Shown: positions 1 through 9,560 of the stretch, piece by piece | How positions within the stretch are numbered: the stretch's first letter is position 1 | Layout: every line of letters starts with the position of its first letter | DNA from: Chersky-267 sp963744115 | GTDB taxonomy: Bacteria; Chloroflexota; Limnocylindria; Limnocylindrales; CSP1-4 | DNA: 64,000 nt | Direction of reading: 5' to 3' | Assembly (NCBI GenBank): GCA_963744115.1 | Contig: CAVUSI010000003.1 | Coordinates: 124,001-188,000 of the forward strand | The notes under the pieces: model-generated | The model's input: the letters and a program-made list of their open reading frames with translations, nothing else | The model's database searches: none | What the model was told of the DNA's origin: nothing | Program-made: the position numbers and the translations under genes

Positions 1-591
1 GTCTTCCACTACCCGACCCGCAGCTGGGGCGACGTCGGAGTGATCGCCTGGCTGGTCGATGCCGCGGCGATCGTCGCGCAGCAGGCCCTGCGCGACAGCA
101 GCTACGGCCCGTACGCCCGGACCATGCGCAAGATCTGCTGGGAGGAGTCGGTCCACATCATGCATGGGCGCGACGTGGTCGTGACGATGGTCACCGGGAC
201 GAGCGTCCAGCGGGCGATGGTCCAGGAGGCGCTCGATCGGTGGTGGGGTCCGCTGATGCAGATGCACGGACCGCGCTCGGCGCGCGAGCGCGACCGGGAC
301 CTCCATTGGCGGATCAAGGCGAAGACGTCGGAGGAGCTCCGCCAGGAGTTCCTCGGGATCTACGTCCCGCGGATCCTCGAGCTCGGCCTGACGATCCCGG
401 ACCCCGACCTCCGGTTCGACGCCGCCGCGGGCGAGTGGCGCTACGGCGAGCCGGACTGGGACGAGCTGCGGACGGTCGTCACGAACCACGGCCCGATGTC
501 GGAGGCGCGCCTCGAGTTCCGTCGCCTGAACCGTGCGGAGACCGGCTGGGTACGCGAGTCGATCCTCGCCGCCCCAAGTGCGGCCGCCTGA
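1..591 (+). CDS. paaA: PaaA, phenylacetyl-CoA epoxidase catalytic subunit (5' end outside window)
   Basis: C-terminal 196 residues of the catalytic subunit of ring-1,2-phenylacetyl-CoA epoxidase, which uses a carboxylate-bridged di-iron centre and O2 to epoxidise the CoA-activated aromatic ring. The reading frame is open from base 1, starting VFHYPTRSWGD, so the true start lies upstream. A ferritin-like ExxH iron-ligand motif is visible at about visible residues 49-52 (EESVH), followed by the family-typical C-terminal helices. It ends 5 nt before paaB and heads a paaABCD run, which fixes the assignment. No paaE reductase follows paaD in this window. It could be upstream or elsewhere. Confidence 0.93.
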   Translation, partial: VFHYPTRSWGDVGVIAWLVDAAAIVAQQALRDSSYGPYARTMRKICWEESVHIMHGRDVVVTMVTGTSVQRAMVQEALDRWWGPLMQMHGPRSARERDRDLHWRIKAKTSEELRQEFLGIYVPRILELGLTIPDPDLRFDAAAGEWRYGEPDWDELRTVVTNHGPMSEARLEFRRLNRAETGWVRESILAAPSAAA

Positions 592-596
592 CCGCC

Positions 597-1037
597 GTGC
601 TCCCCCCGTCGACGGTCGAGCAGGGCGATGCCGCGGACCCGCAGGGCGGCGGTGGTCGGCTCGAGCCGTACGAGGTCTTCCGCCAGGAGAAGGAAGGCGA
701 CCCGATGCGCCACGGCGGGAGCGTCCTCGCGCCGGACGCGACGCTCGCGACGCACTACGCCCGCGAGCTGTACGGTCGGCGCCAGGAGTCGGTCCGTCTG
801 TGGGTCGTTCGCCGGGCGGACATCGTCGAGCTCGACGATCCGGATCTCCTCCAGCCGCCCCTCGATCGCTCATTCAAGAAGCCGGGCGGGTACGTGATGC
901 GCGACAAGCTCGAGGCGGCGCGCGATCGGGCCGGCACGTCGAAGCCGAGGCCGACGTCGACGAAGTCGGCCCCCAGGGCGAAGGCGGAGCTGGATCCGAC
1001 GCCGGACGCGAGCCCGACATCCGAGGACGGCCCGTGA
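597..1037 (+). CDS. paaB: PaaB, phenylacetyl-CoA epoxidase subunit B
   Basis: 146-residue small structural subunit of the phenylacetyl-CoA epoxidase complex. The family core is visible: LEPYEVFRQ near residue 22, then a GDPMRHGGSV segment and a conserved LWVVRRADI stretch ahead of a long Lys/Ala/Pro-rich tail. The tail makes it longer than the roughly 95-residue E. coli protein. The GTG at 597 is the only start that covers the core without running into paaA; no convincing Shine-Dalgarno precedes it, so coupling to paaA termination is likely. Its stop overlaps the paaC start (GTGA). Confidence 0.88.
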   Translation: MLPPSTVEQGDAADPQGGGGRLEPYEVFRQEKEGDPMRHGGSVLAPDATLATHYARELYGRRQESVRLWVVRRADIVELDDPDLLQPPLDRSFKKPGGYVMRDKLEAARDRAGTSKPRPTSTKSAPRAKAELDPTPDASPTSEDGP

Positions 1038-1816
1038 CCTCGGGCGCCCACCTCCTCCCGGCGACCCGGAACGCCCTGGCGCTCCAGCTTCTCGCCATCG
1101 CCGACGACGAGTTCGTCATCGGCTCGAGCGACTCCGAGTGGACGGGCATCGCGCCGATCCTCGAGGAGGATGTCGCGATGAGCTCGATCAGCCAGGACGA
1201 GATCGGCCACGCCCGCGCGTTCTATGACCTGCTGGCCGAGCTGGTCGCCGACGGTCGCGACGCCGATGCGATCGCCTACGACCGGCCGGCTACGGGCTAC
1301 TACCACGCGCGGCTGCTCGACCATCCACGTGGCGACTGGGCGCAGACGATCGCCCGTCGCTATCTCTACGACACGGCCGACGCGGTCCGCCTGGAGGCAC
1401 TCGCCGGCTCGAGCTGGGCGCCCCTCGCCGCGCTGGTGGGCAAGGTCCGCCGGGAGGAGCGCTACCACCTGATGCACGCCACGACCTGGCTCGAGCGCCT
1501 GGCTCGGACGGATGGCGAGCCGCGCCGGCGCCTGCTCGATGCCCTGGAGCGGCTCGGGCCGGATGCCGGGACGGTGCTGACACCGCTGCCGTCGGAGACG
1601 GCCCTGCTCATGGCCGACATCACGGCCGGGGGCGGCGCCGAGCTCGAGTCGCGCTGGCGGGCCGCGATCGCTCCGACGTTCGAGCGACTGTTCCTGCCGT
1701 TGCCGCCCCCGACCCGATCGCCGGAGACGGCCAGATCCGAGCACTCGGCGGCCTTCCGGGAGCTGCACGAGGCGTTCACCTCGGTCCGCCTCATCGACCC
1801 GGAGGCGGTCTGGTGA
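1034..1816 (+). CDS. paaC: PaaC, phenylacetyl-CoA epoxidase structural subunit
   Basis: 260-residue ferritin-like partner of PaaA that scaffolds the epoxidase and lacks the complete di-iron site. Visible hallmarks are the N-terminal LALQLLAIADDEFVIG helix, the QDEIGHAR segment at about residues 54-61, and REERYHLMHA in the second half. The length matches the family (about 250). The GTG start overlaps the paaB stop by 4 nt and the stop overlaps paaD by 4 nt, so translation of B, C and D is coupled. Confidence is high because order and spacing match known paa operons. Confidence 0.92.
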   Translation: MTSGAHLLPATRNALALQLLAIADDEFVIGSSDSEWTGIAPILEEDVAMSSISQDEIGHARAFYDLLAELVADGRDADAIAYDRPATGYYHARLLDHPRGDWAQTIARRYLYDTADAVRLEALAGSSWAPLAALVGKVRREERYHLMHATTWLERLARTDGEPRRRLLDALERLGPDAGTVLTPLPSETALLMADITAGGGAELESRWRAAIAPTFERLFLPLPPPTRSPETARSEHSAAFRELHEAFTSVRLIDPEAVW

Positions 1817-2355
1817 TCAGGGGTCAGCGGGCGGCGCGATCCGCCTTCGAGCCGGCCGGCTCGCCGCCGCCGGCTCTCGCGGCCATCCGATCGGCGCTCG
1901 GCGAGGTCCCCGATCCCGAGCTGCCCATCGTCACCATCGAGGAGCTCGGCATCCTTGGTCGCGTCCGCCGGACGAGCGACGGGGACGTCGTCCGGGTGGA
2001 GCTCCACCCGACGTTCGTGGCCTGCCCGGCCACCGACCTGATCCGGGCGTCGGTCCGGGCCCGGCTCGGCGAGATCGCGCCGTCCCTCGCCGCGGAGGTC
2101 GTCCTCGTGTTCGATCCGCCTTGGTCGAGCGATCTCATCAGTGCCACCGGTCGGGCGAAGCTCGCCGCGGCCGGCATCGCCCCACCGCTCGCCGCCGATC
2201 CGCTCGGTCTCATCGCCATCGATGCGATGGTCCCCTGCCCGATGTGCGGCTCGTCACGAACGCGTCTGGACAACCTGTTCGGCCCGACCCTTTGTCGGAC
2301 GATCCGCTGGTGCCCCGACTGTCGTCAGCCGTTCGAGGCCATCAAGACCGTCTGA
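1813..2355 (+). CDS. paaD: PaaD, epoxidase maturation factor (MIP18/DUF59 plus zinc ribbon)
   Basis: 180-residue protein with an N-terminal MIP18/DUF59 domain (PDPELPIVTIEELGILG at about 33-49, then PTFVACPATD at 66-75) and a C-terminal zinc ribbon formed by CPMC (142-145) and CPDC (167-170). In the phenylacetate pathway this architecture belongs to PaaD (PaaJ in some nomenclatures), needed for assembly of the epoxidase iron-sulfur or di-iron centres. The start is a GTG overlapping the paaC stop. A typical SufT would lack the C-terminal ribbon. A leaderless-type promoter for the next gene begins about 40 nt downstream, so the transcript may end here. Confidence 0.88.
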   Translation: MIRGQRAARSAFEPAGSPPPALAAIRSALGEVPDPELPIVTIEELGILGRVRRTSDGDVVRVELHPTFVACPATDLIRASVRARLGEIAPSLAAEVVLVFDPPWSSDLISATGRAKLAAAGIAPPLAADPLGLIAIDAMVPCPMCGSSRTRLDNLFGPTLCRTIRWCPDCRQPFEAIKTV

Positions 2356-2396
2356 CCCAGACCGTCGCCACGCGGCGTGGCGATGCGCGCGTCGAG

Positions 2397-2402
2397 TAGG
2401 CT
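2397..2402 (+). promoter_or_regulatory. Leaderless-type -10 element (TAGGCT)
   Basis: TAGGCT sits 6 nt before the ATG at 2409, which places the expected transcription start at or next to the A of the start codon. No clear -35 is seen. It is one of a series of such elements in the window and implies that the dehydrogenase gene can be transcribed separately from paaABCD. Confidence 0.5.
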
Positions 2403-2408
2403 GCGACC

Positions 2409-3707
2409 ATGGTGAGCGTCGGCGTGGTCGGGGCCGGGACGATGGGCGCGGGGATCGCCCAGGTCGCGCTCGAGGCCGGTGAATGGGTCGTGATGCACGA
2501 TCCGGATGACCGGGCGGTCGCCCGAGCCGTCGGCAGGATCCGCGACGGGCTCGAGCGCCGCCGCCGAAGCGTCGGTCGCCGTCCGACCGAGGGCCTGACG
2601 TTCGACGTCGACGAAGCGATGGCCCGACTCGGCGCGGCCCCTGACGTCGACACCCTGGCGATGACGACCGATCTCGTGATCGAGGCCGCACCGGAGGACC
2701 TGTCGGTCAAGCGCGCCATCTTCGCCCGCCTCGGCGCGGCTGCCGGCCCAGCGACGATCCTGGCGACCAACACGAGCGCGCTGTCCGTCGAGGCGGTCGC
2801 CGCCGCCACGACCCGTCCCGAGCAGGTGATCGGCCTCCACTTCTTCAACCCGGCTCCGCTGATGGCCCTGGTCGAGGTCGCGGCGACGGGGACGTCGGAT
2901 CCCGCCGTGGTCGAGCGGGCGATGGGGCTGATGGCTGCCTGGGGCAAGACACCGGTCCGGACCGCCGACTCGCCGGGGTTCATCGTCAACCGGGTCAACC
3001 GGCCGTTCACCCTCGAAGCCCTTCGGATGCTCGAGCTCGGCCTGGGCTCGGTCGAGGGCATCGACGCGGCGGTCCGGGCCGCCGGCTTCCCGATGGGTCC
3101 GTTCCAGCTGATGGACCTGGTCGGGATCGACGTCAACCTTGCGTCAGCACGGGGGATCTTCGAGACGTTCCGGTACGAACCGCGCTTCCGGCCGTCGGTC
3201 ATCCAGGAGCGGCTGGTCGAGGCGGGCCGGCTCGGTCGGAAGACCGGCGAGGGCTTCTACTGGTACGGCGAGGACGGCCGGTCGCTCGGGATGGCCGGAG
3301 CCTTCGTCGAGGACGCCGGCGTCCCTCGGGCCTCGGCGAGGGCCCAGCCACTCCTGGTGGACGGCCGACCGGTGGATCGCCCACCGGAGGACGGTGCCCC
3401 GACACCCGGACGACCGGCGGCCGACACCGGGGCGACCGCACTGGACGACCCGCTCGTCGGGCGGATCATCCTGGCGATCATCAATGAAGCGTTTCGCGCG
3501 GTCGGGGACGGGGTCGCGACACCCCCGGACGTCGACCTTGCCATGCGGCTCGGGGCGGGCCATCCGCGCGGACCCTTCGAGCAGGTCGAGCGTGCCGGGG
3601 GTTCGCGGGCGGTCCTCGACCGGCTCGAGCGGATCGCCGCTCGAAGGGACGAGGTCGAGGGGCGCTTCGACCCGGCACCGCTGCTCATCGAGGCCGCGGC
3701 ACGCTGA
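2409..3707 (+). CDS. 3-hydroxyacyl-CoA dehydrogenase (PaaH-like)
   Basis: 432-residue NAD-dependent 3-hydroxyacyl-CoA dehydrogenase, expected to oxidise the 3-hydroxyadipyl-CoA intermediate of phenylacetate breakdown to 3-oxoadipyl-CoA. The N-terminal Rossmann motif GAGTMGAGIA is at residues 8-17, ATNTSALSV at about 119-127, and the catalytic-His segment GLHFFNPAP at 142-150. Two C-terminal helical 3HCDH repeats follow (the second near residue 345), as in PaaH rather than the shorter butyryl-type enzymes. It lies between paaD and a matching thiolase. A general fatty-acid role is possible, but context favours phenylacetate. Confidence 0.87.
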   Translation: MVSVGVVGAGTMGAGIAQVALEAGEWVVMHDPDDRAVARAVGRIRDGLERRRRSVGRRPTEGLTFDVDEAMARLGAAPDVDTLAMTTDLVIEAAPEDLSVKRAIFARLGAAAGPATILATNTSALSVEAVAAATTRPEQVIGLHFFNPAPLMALVEVAATGTSDPAVVERAMGLMAAWGKTPVRTADSPGFIVNRVNRPFTLEALRMLELGLGSVEGIDAAVRAAGFPMGPFQLMDLVGIDVNLASARGIFETFRYEPRFRPSVIQERLVEAGRLGRKTGEGFYWYGEDGRSLGMAGAFVEDAGVPRASARAQPLLVDGRPVDRPPEDGAPTPGRPAADTGATALDDPLVGRIILAIINEAFRAVGDGVATPPDVDLAMRLGAGHPRGPFEQVERAGGSRAVLDRLERIAARRDEVEGRFDPAPLLIEAAAR

Positions 3708-3810
3708 TCGATCGGCCGGATGGCGGCGCCGTGGGCACGCTTGGCGTTCTTGTCGCATCATGCGCGAGACCCGTCCAGCCCACTCTGTCGACGGGGCTTT
3801 CGAGGCTCCA

Positions 3811-4506
3811 GTGATCCCCAGAACCATCGCCTTGTTGACGCTCGCGGCCGTGCTCGCCGCCTGCGGCGCAGCCACTCCGAGCGCCACGACCGGTCCAGCG
3901 GGCATCGGCGCCACGCCGACCGCCGGCACGTCCCCGTCCGCGGCCGCGAGCCCGGCATCGAGCGGCTCGCCAGCCAGTGGCTCGGCCCCGGTCTCGACCG
4001 CACCGTCCGAGTCGCCCGAGCCGTCGGTCGATAGTCACGGCGCGCCTGCACTCGAGGCGCTCCTGCCGACCAGGGTCGGGAACGTCGACATCACTCGACT
4101 CAGCCTGACCGGCAAGGACTTCTATGCGACCGGCACGCCCGAGTCGCGGACCCGCCTCGACGCCTTCCTCGCCAGCCTCGGCAAGACGGTGGCCGATCTC
4201 AAGGTCGCCGATGCCGCCGACCCGAGCGGACGCACGCTCCTCGACGTCGGCGCCTTCCAGGTGGTCGGCGCGAAGCCCGCCGACCTGCTGACCCAGTGGG
4301 TGACCTCGGCCAAGGCGGCCGCCCCGAACGCGGTCAGCGCGACCGAGACGACGATCGACGGGCGGGCCGTGACCAAGCTGGTCGACGGGACCCGCGAGGT
4401 CGGCGCGACGACCTACGTCTACGCCAAGGGGGACACCCTCTTCCTCGTCCTGGCCGACGACCAGGCGCTCGTGACGAGCGCGCTGTCGCAGCTGCCCAGG
4501 CCCTGA
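3811..4506 (+). CDS. Lipoprotein of unknown function, paralogue of the next gene
   Basis: 231 residues. A short lipoprotein signal ends in the lipobox LAAC at about residue 17, followed by a low-complexity Thr/Ser/Pro/Ala linker of roughly 60 residues and a globular domain of about 150 residues ending QLPRP. The domain resembles that of the following gene in order and in short motifs (YATG, an AFQVVG/QFVG strand, IDGRAVT/IGGKPVT, YAKGDT/YITGDT), so the two are tandem paralogues. The GTG start is chosen because GAGG lies 5 nt upstream; an ATG at 3760 in frame lacks one. No enzymatic motif is recognised, and the role beside catabolic genes is unknown. Confidence 0.75.
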   Translation: MIPRTIALLTLAAVLAACGAATPSATTGPAGIGATPTAGTSPSAAASPASSGSPASGSAPVSTAPSESPEPSVDSHGAPALEALLPTRVGNVDITRLSLTGKDFYATGTPESRTRLDAFLASLGKTVADLKVADAADPSGRTLLDVGAFQVVGAKPADLLTQWVTSAKAAAPNAVSATETTIDGRAVTKLVDGTREVGATTYVYAKGDTLFLVLADDQALVTSALSQLPRP

Positions 4507-4589
4507 CGAGCGAGGGACGACCGGCGTACGATGCCCGGACGCATCCCGCGACCCCGGGGCCGTGTCCCGTCGCTGGTGAGGAGAACCTG

Positions 4590-5225
4590 ATGAATCGATC
4601 CACGTCCCACAACCCGAGCGTGGGGCGATCCGTGGCGGCTCTCCTGTCGATCTCGCTGGTAGCCCTGGTCGCGGCGTGCGGCGGGTCATCGGCCACGGCC
4701 CCTGCAGCGAGCGCTCCGGCGGTCGTCAACCCCGGTGGGAGCCCAGGCGGCAGCGATAGCTTCGGCGGGTTCGCCACGAGCGCCAAGCTCGAGGCCACCT
4801 TGCCCCAGACGGCCAACGGCGTCGCCCTCACGACCGGCTCGCTCAACGTCATCCAGTTGTACGCGACCGGATACACCGCCGCGAACTTCCTGACCGTCTT
4901 CTCATCCGCGCTCGGTGTGCCACCGAGCCAGATCGGAGTCGCCGCCGCCGTCGACGCGAGCGGCGGGACCATCGAGATCATCGCCGGCCAGTTCGTCGGC
5001 CAGACGAGCGCCGCCCTGCAGACCCAGATCGAGGCCTACGCCAAGCAGGTCGACCCGAATGTCGTCCTGGCCAACACGACGATCGGCGGCAAGCCGGTCA
5101 CGACGGCGACGTTCCCGAGCTCGCACGCGGGCCCCACCATCTCGTACATCACCGGCGACACGATCTACCTCATCCAGTCGCCGGTGCCGGCGACCGCCGA
5201 GGACGCGCTCAAGCAGCTGCCCTGA
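4590..5225 (+). CDS. Lipoprotein of unknown function, paralogue of the preceding gene
   Basis: 211 residues with a lipoprotein signal (basic N-terminus, hydrophobic stretch, lipobox VAAC), a shorter linker than its paralogue, and a C-terminal alpha/beta-looking domain with a repeated T-[IV]-x-G-K/R-x-V-T motif and a YITGDTIYLI strand. A GAGGAG Shine-Dalgarno ends about 6 nt before the ATG. A possible -10 (TACGAT, 4527-4532) lies in the gap behind the first lipoprotein. The stop is 1 nt from the thiolase ATG, so the gene is translationally linked to the catabolic enzyme. Function unknown; extracytoplasmic by signal. Confidence 0.75.
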   Translation: MNRSTSHNPSVGRSVAALLSISLVALVAACGGSSATAPAASAPAVVNPGGSPGGSDSFGGFATSAKLEATLPQTANGVALTTGSLNVIQLYATGYTAANFLTVFSSALGVPPSQIGVAAAVDASGGTIEIIAGQFVGQTSAALQTQIEAYAKQVDPNVVLANTTIGGKPVTTATFPSSHAGPTISYITGDTIYLIQSPVPATAEDALKQLP

Positions 5226-5226
5226 C

Positions 5227-6456
<1,230 letters not shown>

Positions 6457-6499
6457 CTGGACGTTCGGGTCCCCGCCGGGGGTATTTTCAGCGCGACGC

Positions 6500-6528
6500 T
6501 TGTCGAAACTCGTTGCCGTGCGTACCAT
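6500..6528 (+). promoter_or_regulatory. Sigma-70-type promoter of the Fe-S gene
   Basis: TTGTCG (6500-6505), a 17-bp spacer and TACCAT (6523-6528) form a standard -35/-10 pair. Start of transcription would be near 6535, giving a leader of about 40 nt before the ATG at 6576, with GGAGGA just upstream of the start acting as ribosome binding site. Confidence 0.6.
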
Positions 6529-6575
6529 GGCGACGGACGACAACCGATCCGACCCTCGCCCGGAGGACGTAGCGC

Positions 6576-6956
6576 ATGCTCGAGACCCAGCCGACCTTCC
6601 TCGACCTGACCGACGCGGCCGCATCGAAGCTGCGCGAGATCACGGCCGAGGAGACCAATCCGGACGTCGGACTGCGTGTCTACGTCTACAGCGGTGGCTG
6701 CTCGGGCTTCAAGTACGGGATGATGATCGAGGATGCCCCGACCGAGGAGGACCGCGTCCTCCACGCCAACGGCGTCACGGTCTACGTGGACGGCAAGAGC
6801 GTCGATCTCCTCCAGGGCGCACAGATCGACTATGTCGATACGCTGATGGGCGCTGGCTTCACGGTCAACAATCCGAATGCCGTCAGCGCCTGCGGCTGTG
6901 GCTCGAGCTTCCGGACCGCCGAGGACTCAGGTTCGCCTCGGAGCTGCGCCCACTAG
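6576..6956 (+). CDS. erpA: Iron-sulfur cluster insertion protein, IscA/ErpA family
   Basis: 126-residue A-type carrier that delivers Fe-S clusters to apo-proteins. The three invariant cysteines are present: Cys42 in SGGCSGFKYG, and Cys106 and Cys108 in SACGCGSSF. The central YVDGKS...LLQGAQIDYVD segment is standard. A 14-residue tail after the last motif, including one more Cys, is longer than usual. It has its own promoter and is followed by a strong terminator, so it is monocistronic. IscA, ErpA and SufA cannot be separated reliably by sequence alone, so the symbol is indicative. Confidence 0.85.
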   Translation: MLETQPTFLDLTDAAASKLREITAEETNPDVGLRVYVYSGGCSGFKYGMMIEDAPTEEDRVLHANGVTVYVDGKSVDLLQGAQIDYVDTLMGAGFTVNNPNAVSACGCGSSFRTAEDSGSPRSCAH

Positions 6957-6975
6957 TCCTACCCTCGCTCCTCCT

Positions 6976-7009
6976 CAAGAAGCCGCCGGCCCCCACCGGC
7001 GGTTTCTTG
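6976..7009 (+). terminator. Intrinsic terminator after the Fe-S gene
   Basis: A 14-bp inverted repeat (arms 6976-6989 and 6996-7009, one G-T wobble) with a 6-nt loop lies 19 nt after the stop codon. The 3' arm ends in TTTCTTG, giving a short U-rich end. Confidence 0.8.
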
Positions 7010-7064
7010 ATTCCCGCGGCACACGCCCTGGGGCGACGCGAACAGCCGTGACGTCGTCCCAGGG

Positions 7065-8762
7065 GTGGCGCAGCGTGGCGCGGTGACCATCGACCGCGAC
7101 GCGCCGGTACCGAAGAGCGATGGCGCCGACCGACGGGCTGCCAGACCCTTCCTGCGTGCCCGAGAACGCCGCGGCACCGGAACGAGGGTGATCGACACGA
7201 GCCGACCGAGCGCCTCATGGCTCTACCTGGCCGCGGGTCTGCTGACCGCCGGCGTCTACTTCCTGCTGCCGTCCGGGAGTCTCGAGCAGGACCTGCTGTA
7301 CGACGCGATCGGCGCCTCGGCGGTCGTCGCGATCGTGCTCGGCGTCCGTATCCGGCGTCCGGAACGCCCGATGCCGTGGCTCCTCCTGGCGGCCGGTCAG
7401 GCCTCGTTCGTCATCGGCGACCTCCTGTTCGTCTACTTCGACCACACGGGAGAACGCCCGTTCCCGTCGCTCGCCGATGCGTTCTACCTCGCCGGCTACC
7501 CGATCATCGTGGTGGGCCTGTTCCTGTTCATCCGGCGGCGGCTCGGCGGAGGAGACCGGTCGGGCCTGCTCGACGCCGCGATCCTGACGACCAGCGCCGG
7601 CGTCCTGACCTGGACCTTCCTCATGCAGCCGGCGCTCGTCGGCCAGGACATGGACCCGCTGTCGCTGGCGATCTCCGGCGCGTATCCCCTGGCCGACCTC
7701 GTGCTCATCGGCGTGACCCTGGGTCTGCTCGTGACGCCGGGCGCACGGACGACCTCGTTCCGGCTGCTGATCACGTCGCTCGTGTTGATGCTCGTCGCCG
7801 ACCAGATCTACGCGCTCCAGAGCCTGTCCGACACCTATCAGTCCGGGTCCCCGCTCGACGTGCTCTGGCTGCTGGCCTACCTCACCGTCGGCAGCGCAGC
7901 GCTCCACCCGTCGATGCGGACGTTGAGCGAGGCCCATCCTGTCAACGTCACCTGGCTCGGTCCCGTCCGGCTCCTGTTCCTGACCGCAGCGATGCTGACC
8001 GGACCGCTCCTGATGACCGTCGGCCGGGAAGGGACCGACACCGGCCTGTGGGTCATCGCCGGTGGCTCGGCCCTGCTGTCGGTCCTCGTCCTCGCCCGCC
8101 TCGCCGGGTTGGTCGGGACCCTCGCCCGCGACGTCGAGCAACGCCGGGCGCTCGAGGAGCGACTCAGCCATCAGGCCTATCACGACGCGCTGACCGGATT
8201 GGCCAATCGACGTCTGTTCGTGGAGCGGGTCGCATCGGCGCTCGATCGACGGCGCAGCCCGGGTGGGCTGGCGGTCCTGTTCCTCGACCTCGACGACTTC
8301 AAGACCGTCAACGACGAGATGGGGCACGCGGCCGGCGATGCGCTGCTCGCCGCCGTGGCCGAGCGCCTGGCCGCTGCCTGCCGGGAGACCGATCTCGCCG
8401 CACGGCTCGGCGGGGACGAGTTCGGGGTCCTCGTGACCGAGCTGCAGGACGCATCCGAAGCGCGACCCGTCGCCGAGCGGATCCATGCCGTCCTGTCGAG
8501 CCCGGTGGAGATCGCCGGACGGATGGTGCCGGTCGGGGTGAGCCTCGGTGTCGCGGTGGACAGCGCGGAGACCCGCACCGCCGACGACCTGCTCGGGGCC
8601 GCCGACATGGCGATGTATCGAGCCAAGTCGGCCGGGAAGGGAACGGTCCAGACCGCACCACTCGACGTCCGGACCTCGGACGACGGCCCCGGTCGAGTCG
8701 GGGTGCGTCGTTCGCGCCCCGCCCCCGCCGCTCGTCTCGACGAGGGGTACCAGCCGACCTGA
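7065..8762 (+). CDS. Membrane diguanylate cyclase (GGDEF)
   Basis: 565 residues if started at GTG 7065. An N-terminal polytopic region with about eight to nine hydrophobic segments (roughly 50-330) is followed by a short coiled stretch and a GGDEF domain. The signature LGGDEFGVL is near residue 448 and an RETD I-site lies five residues earlier, so synthesis of c-di-GMP with product inhibition is expected. The first 40 residues are charged and atypical; a GTG at 7189 would start directly before the first membrane helix and may be the real start. It follows a terminator and a gap without obvious promoter. No EAL domain is present. Confidence 0.82.
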   Translation: MAQRGAVTIDRDAPVPKSDGADRRAARPFLRARERRGTGTRVIDTSRPSASWLYLAAGLLTAGVYFLLPSGSLEQDLLYDAIGASAVVAIVLGVRIRRPERPMPWLLLAAGQASFVIGDLLFVYFDHTGERPFPSLADAFYLAGYPIIVVGLFLFIRRRLGGGDRSGLLDAAILTTSAGVLTWTFLMQPALVGQDMDPLSLAISGAYPLADLVLIGVTLGLLVTPGARTTSFRLLITSLVLMLVADQIYALQSLSDTYQSGSPLDVLWLLAYLTVGSAALHPSMRTLSEAHPVNVTWLGPVRLLFLTAAMLTGPLLMTVGREGTDTGLWVIAGGSALLSVLVLARLAGLVGTLARDVEQRRALEERLSHQAYHDALTGLANRRLFVERVASALDRRRSPGGLAVLFLDLDDFKTVNDEMGHAAGDALLAAVAERLAAACRETDLAARLGGDEFGVLVTELQDASEARPVAERIHAVLSSPVEIAGRMVPVGVSLGVAVDSAETRTADDLLGAADMAMYRAKSAGKGTVQTAPLDVRTSDDGPGRVGVRRSRPAPAARLDEGYQPT

Positions 8763-8784
8763 CCGGCGGGATCGGCTCCTGGCC

Positions 8785-8790
8785 TACACT
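8785..8790 (+). promoter_or_regulatory. Leaderless-type -10 element (TACACT)
   Basis: TACACT lies 7 nt before the ATG at 8798; no Shine-Dalgarno is present. It is consistent with a leaderless transcript for the LON-domain gene. Confidence 0.5.
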
Positions 8791-8797
8791 CGGGCCG

Positions 8798-9559
8798 ATG
8801 GAGCTTCCGCTGTTCCCGTTGCACACCGTCCTCTGCCCGGGCGTGGCGTTGCCGCTGCATGTCTTCGAGCCGCGCTATCGAGCGCTCGTCGCGCGCTGCC
8901 TCGAGGAGGGCACGCCGTTCGGCGTCGTCCTCATCCGGGACGGCCGCGAGGTCGGCGCCGGACCGACCAGCATCGCCACCGTGGGGACGGTGGCCGAGAT
9001 CCGCGAGGCCGGCAAGTTCAGCGACGGCCGCTACGAGCTCCTCATCGTGGGAGTCCGTCGGTTCCGGATCGAGTCGGTCACCGTCGGTCGCGAGCCATAC
9101 CTCGTTGGCGACGTCGAGGAGCTCGAAGAGGACATCGGCGACCGGCTCGCGGCGCGCGCCCTGACCGACCGGGTCACCCAGCGGTTCGTTCGCTACCTCG
9201 CCCTCCTTCAGCCGGCCGAGGGCGAGGATGCCGACGAGATCGACGTCCAGGTCGAGCTCGAGGTCGAAGACGACCCGGCCGATGCGGCCGAACCGTCGAG
9301 GTCGGACGGCGCTCCCGATCCGCTCGATGACGTCGCCCGTCGGGTCGCCGTGCCGGACGATCCGACGATCCTGTCCTATCTGCTGTCGGGGATCATCCAG
9401 GTCGACCAGCCGAGGCGTCAGCAGCTCCTCGAAGCCCCGACGACCGAATCCCGGCTGCGCGAGCTGATCCGGCTGATCGATCGCGAGGTGGTCCTGCTCG
9501 ACCGGCGGCTGCGCAACTTCAGCGTCGACCCGCGCACGATCGCGCTCCGCCGCAACTAG
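8798..9559 (+). CDS. LON peptidase substrate-binding domain protein
   Basis: 253-residue stand-alone LON N-terminal domain: ELPLFPLHTVLCPGVALPL at the start, then HVFEPRYRALV, and a C-terminal helical bundle with PTILSYLLSGIIQV. No AAA ATPase or Ser-Lys protease domain follows, so it is not the Lon protease itself. Such proteins are thought to bind peptides or assist proteolysis; the partner is unknown. An acidic insert at about 140-190 (EGEDADEID...) is lineage-like low complexity. The stop lies 1 nt before the next GTG, suggesting cotranslation with the FemAB-like gene. Confidence 0.85.
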   Translation: MELPLFPLHTVLCPGVALPLHVFEPRYRALVARCLEEGTPFGVVLIRDGREVGAGPTSIATVGTVAEIREAGKFSDGRYELLIVGVRRFRIESVTVGREPYLVGDVEELEEDIGDRLAARALTDRVTQRFVRYLALLQPAEGEDADEIDVQVELEVEDDPADAAEPSRSDGAPDPLDDVARRVAVPDDPTILSYLLSGIIQVDQPRRQQLLEAPTTESRLRELIRLIDREVVLLDRRLRNFSVDPRTIALRRN

Positions 9560-9560
9560 G

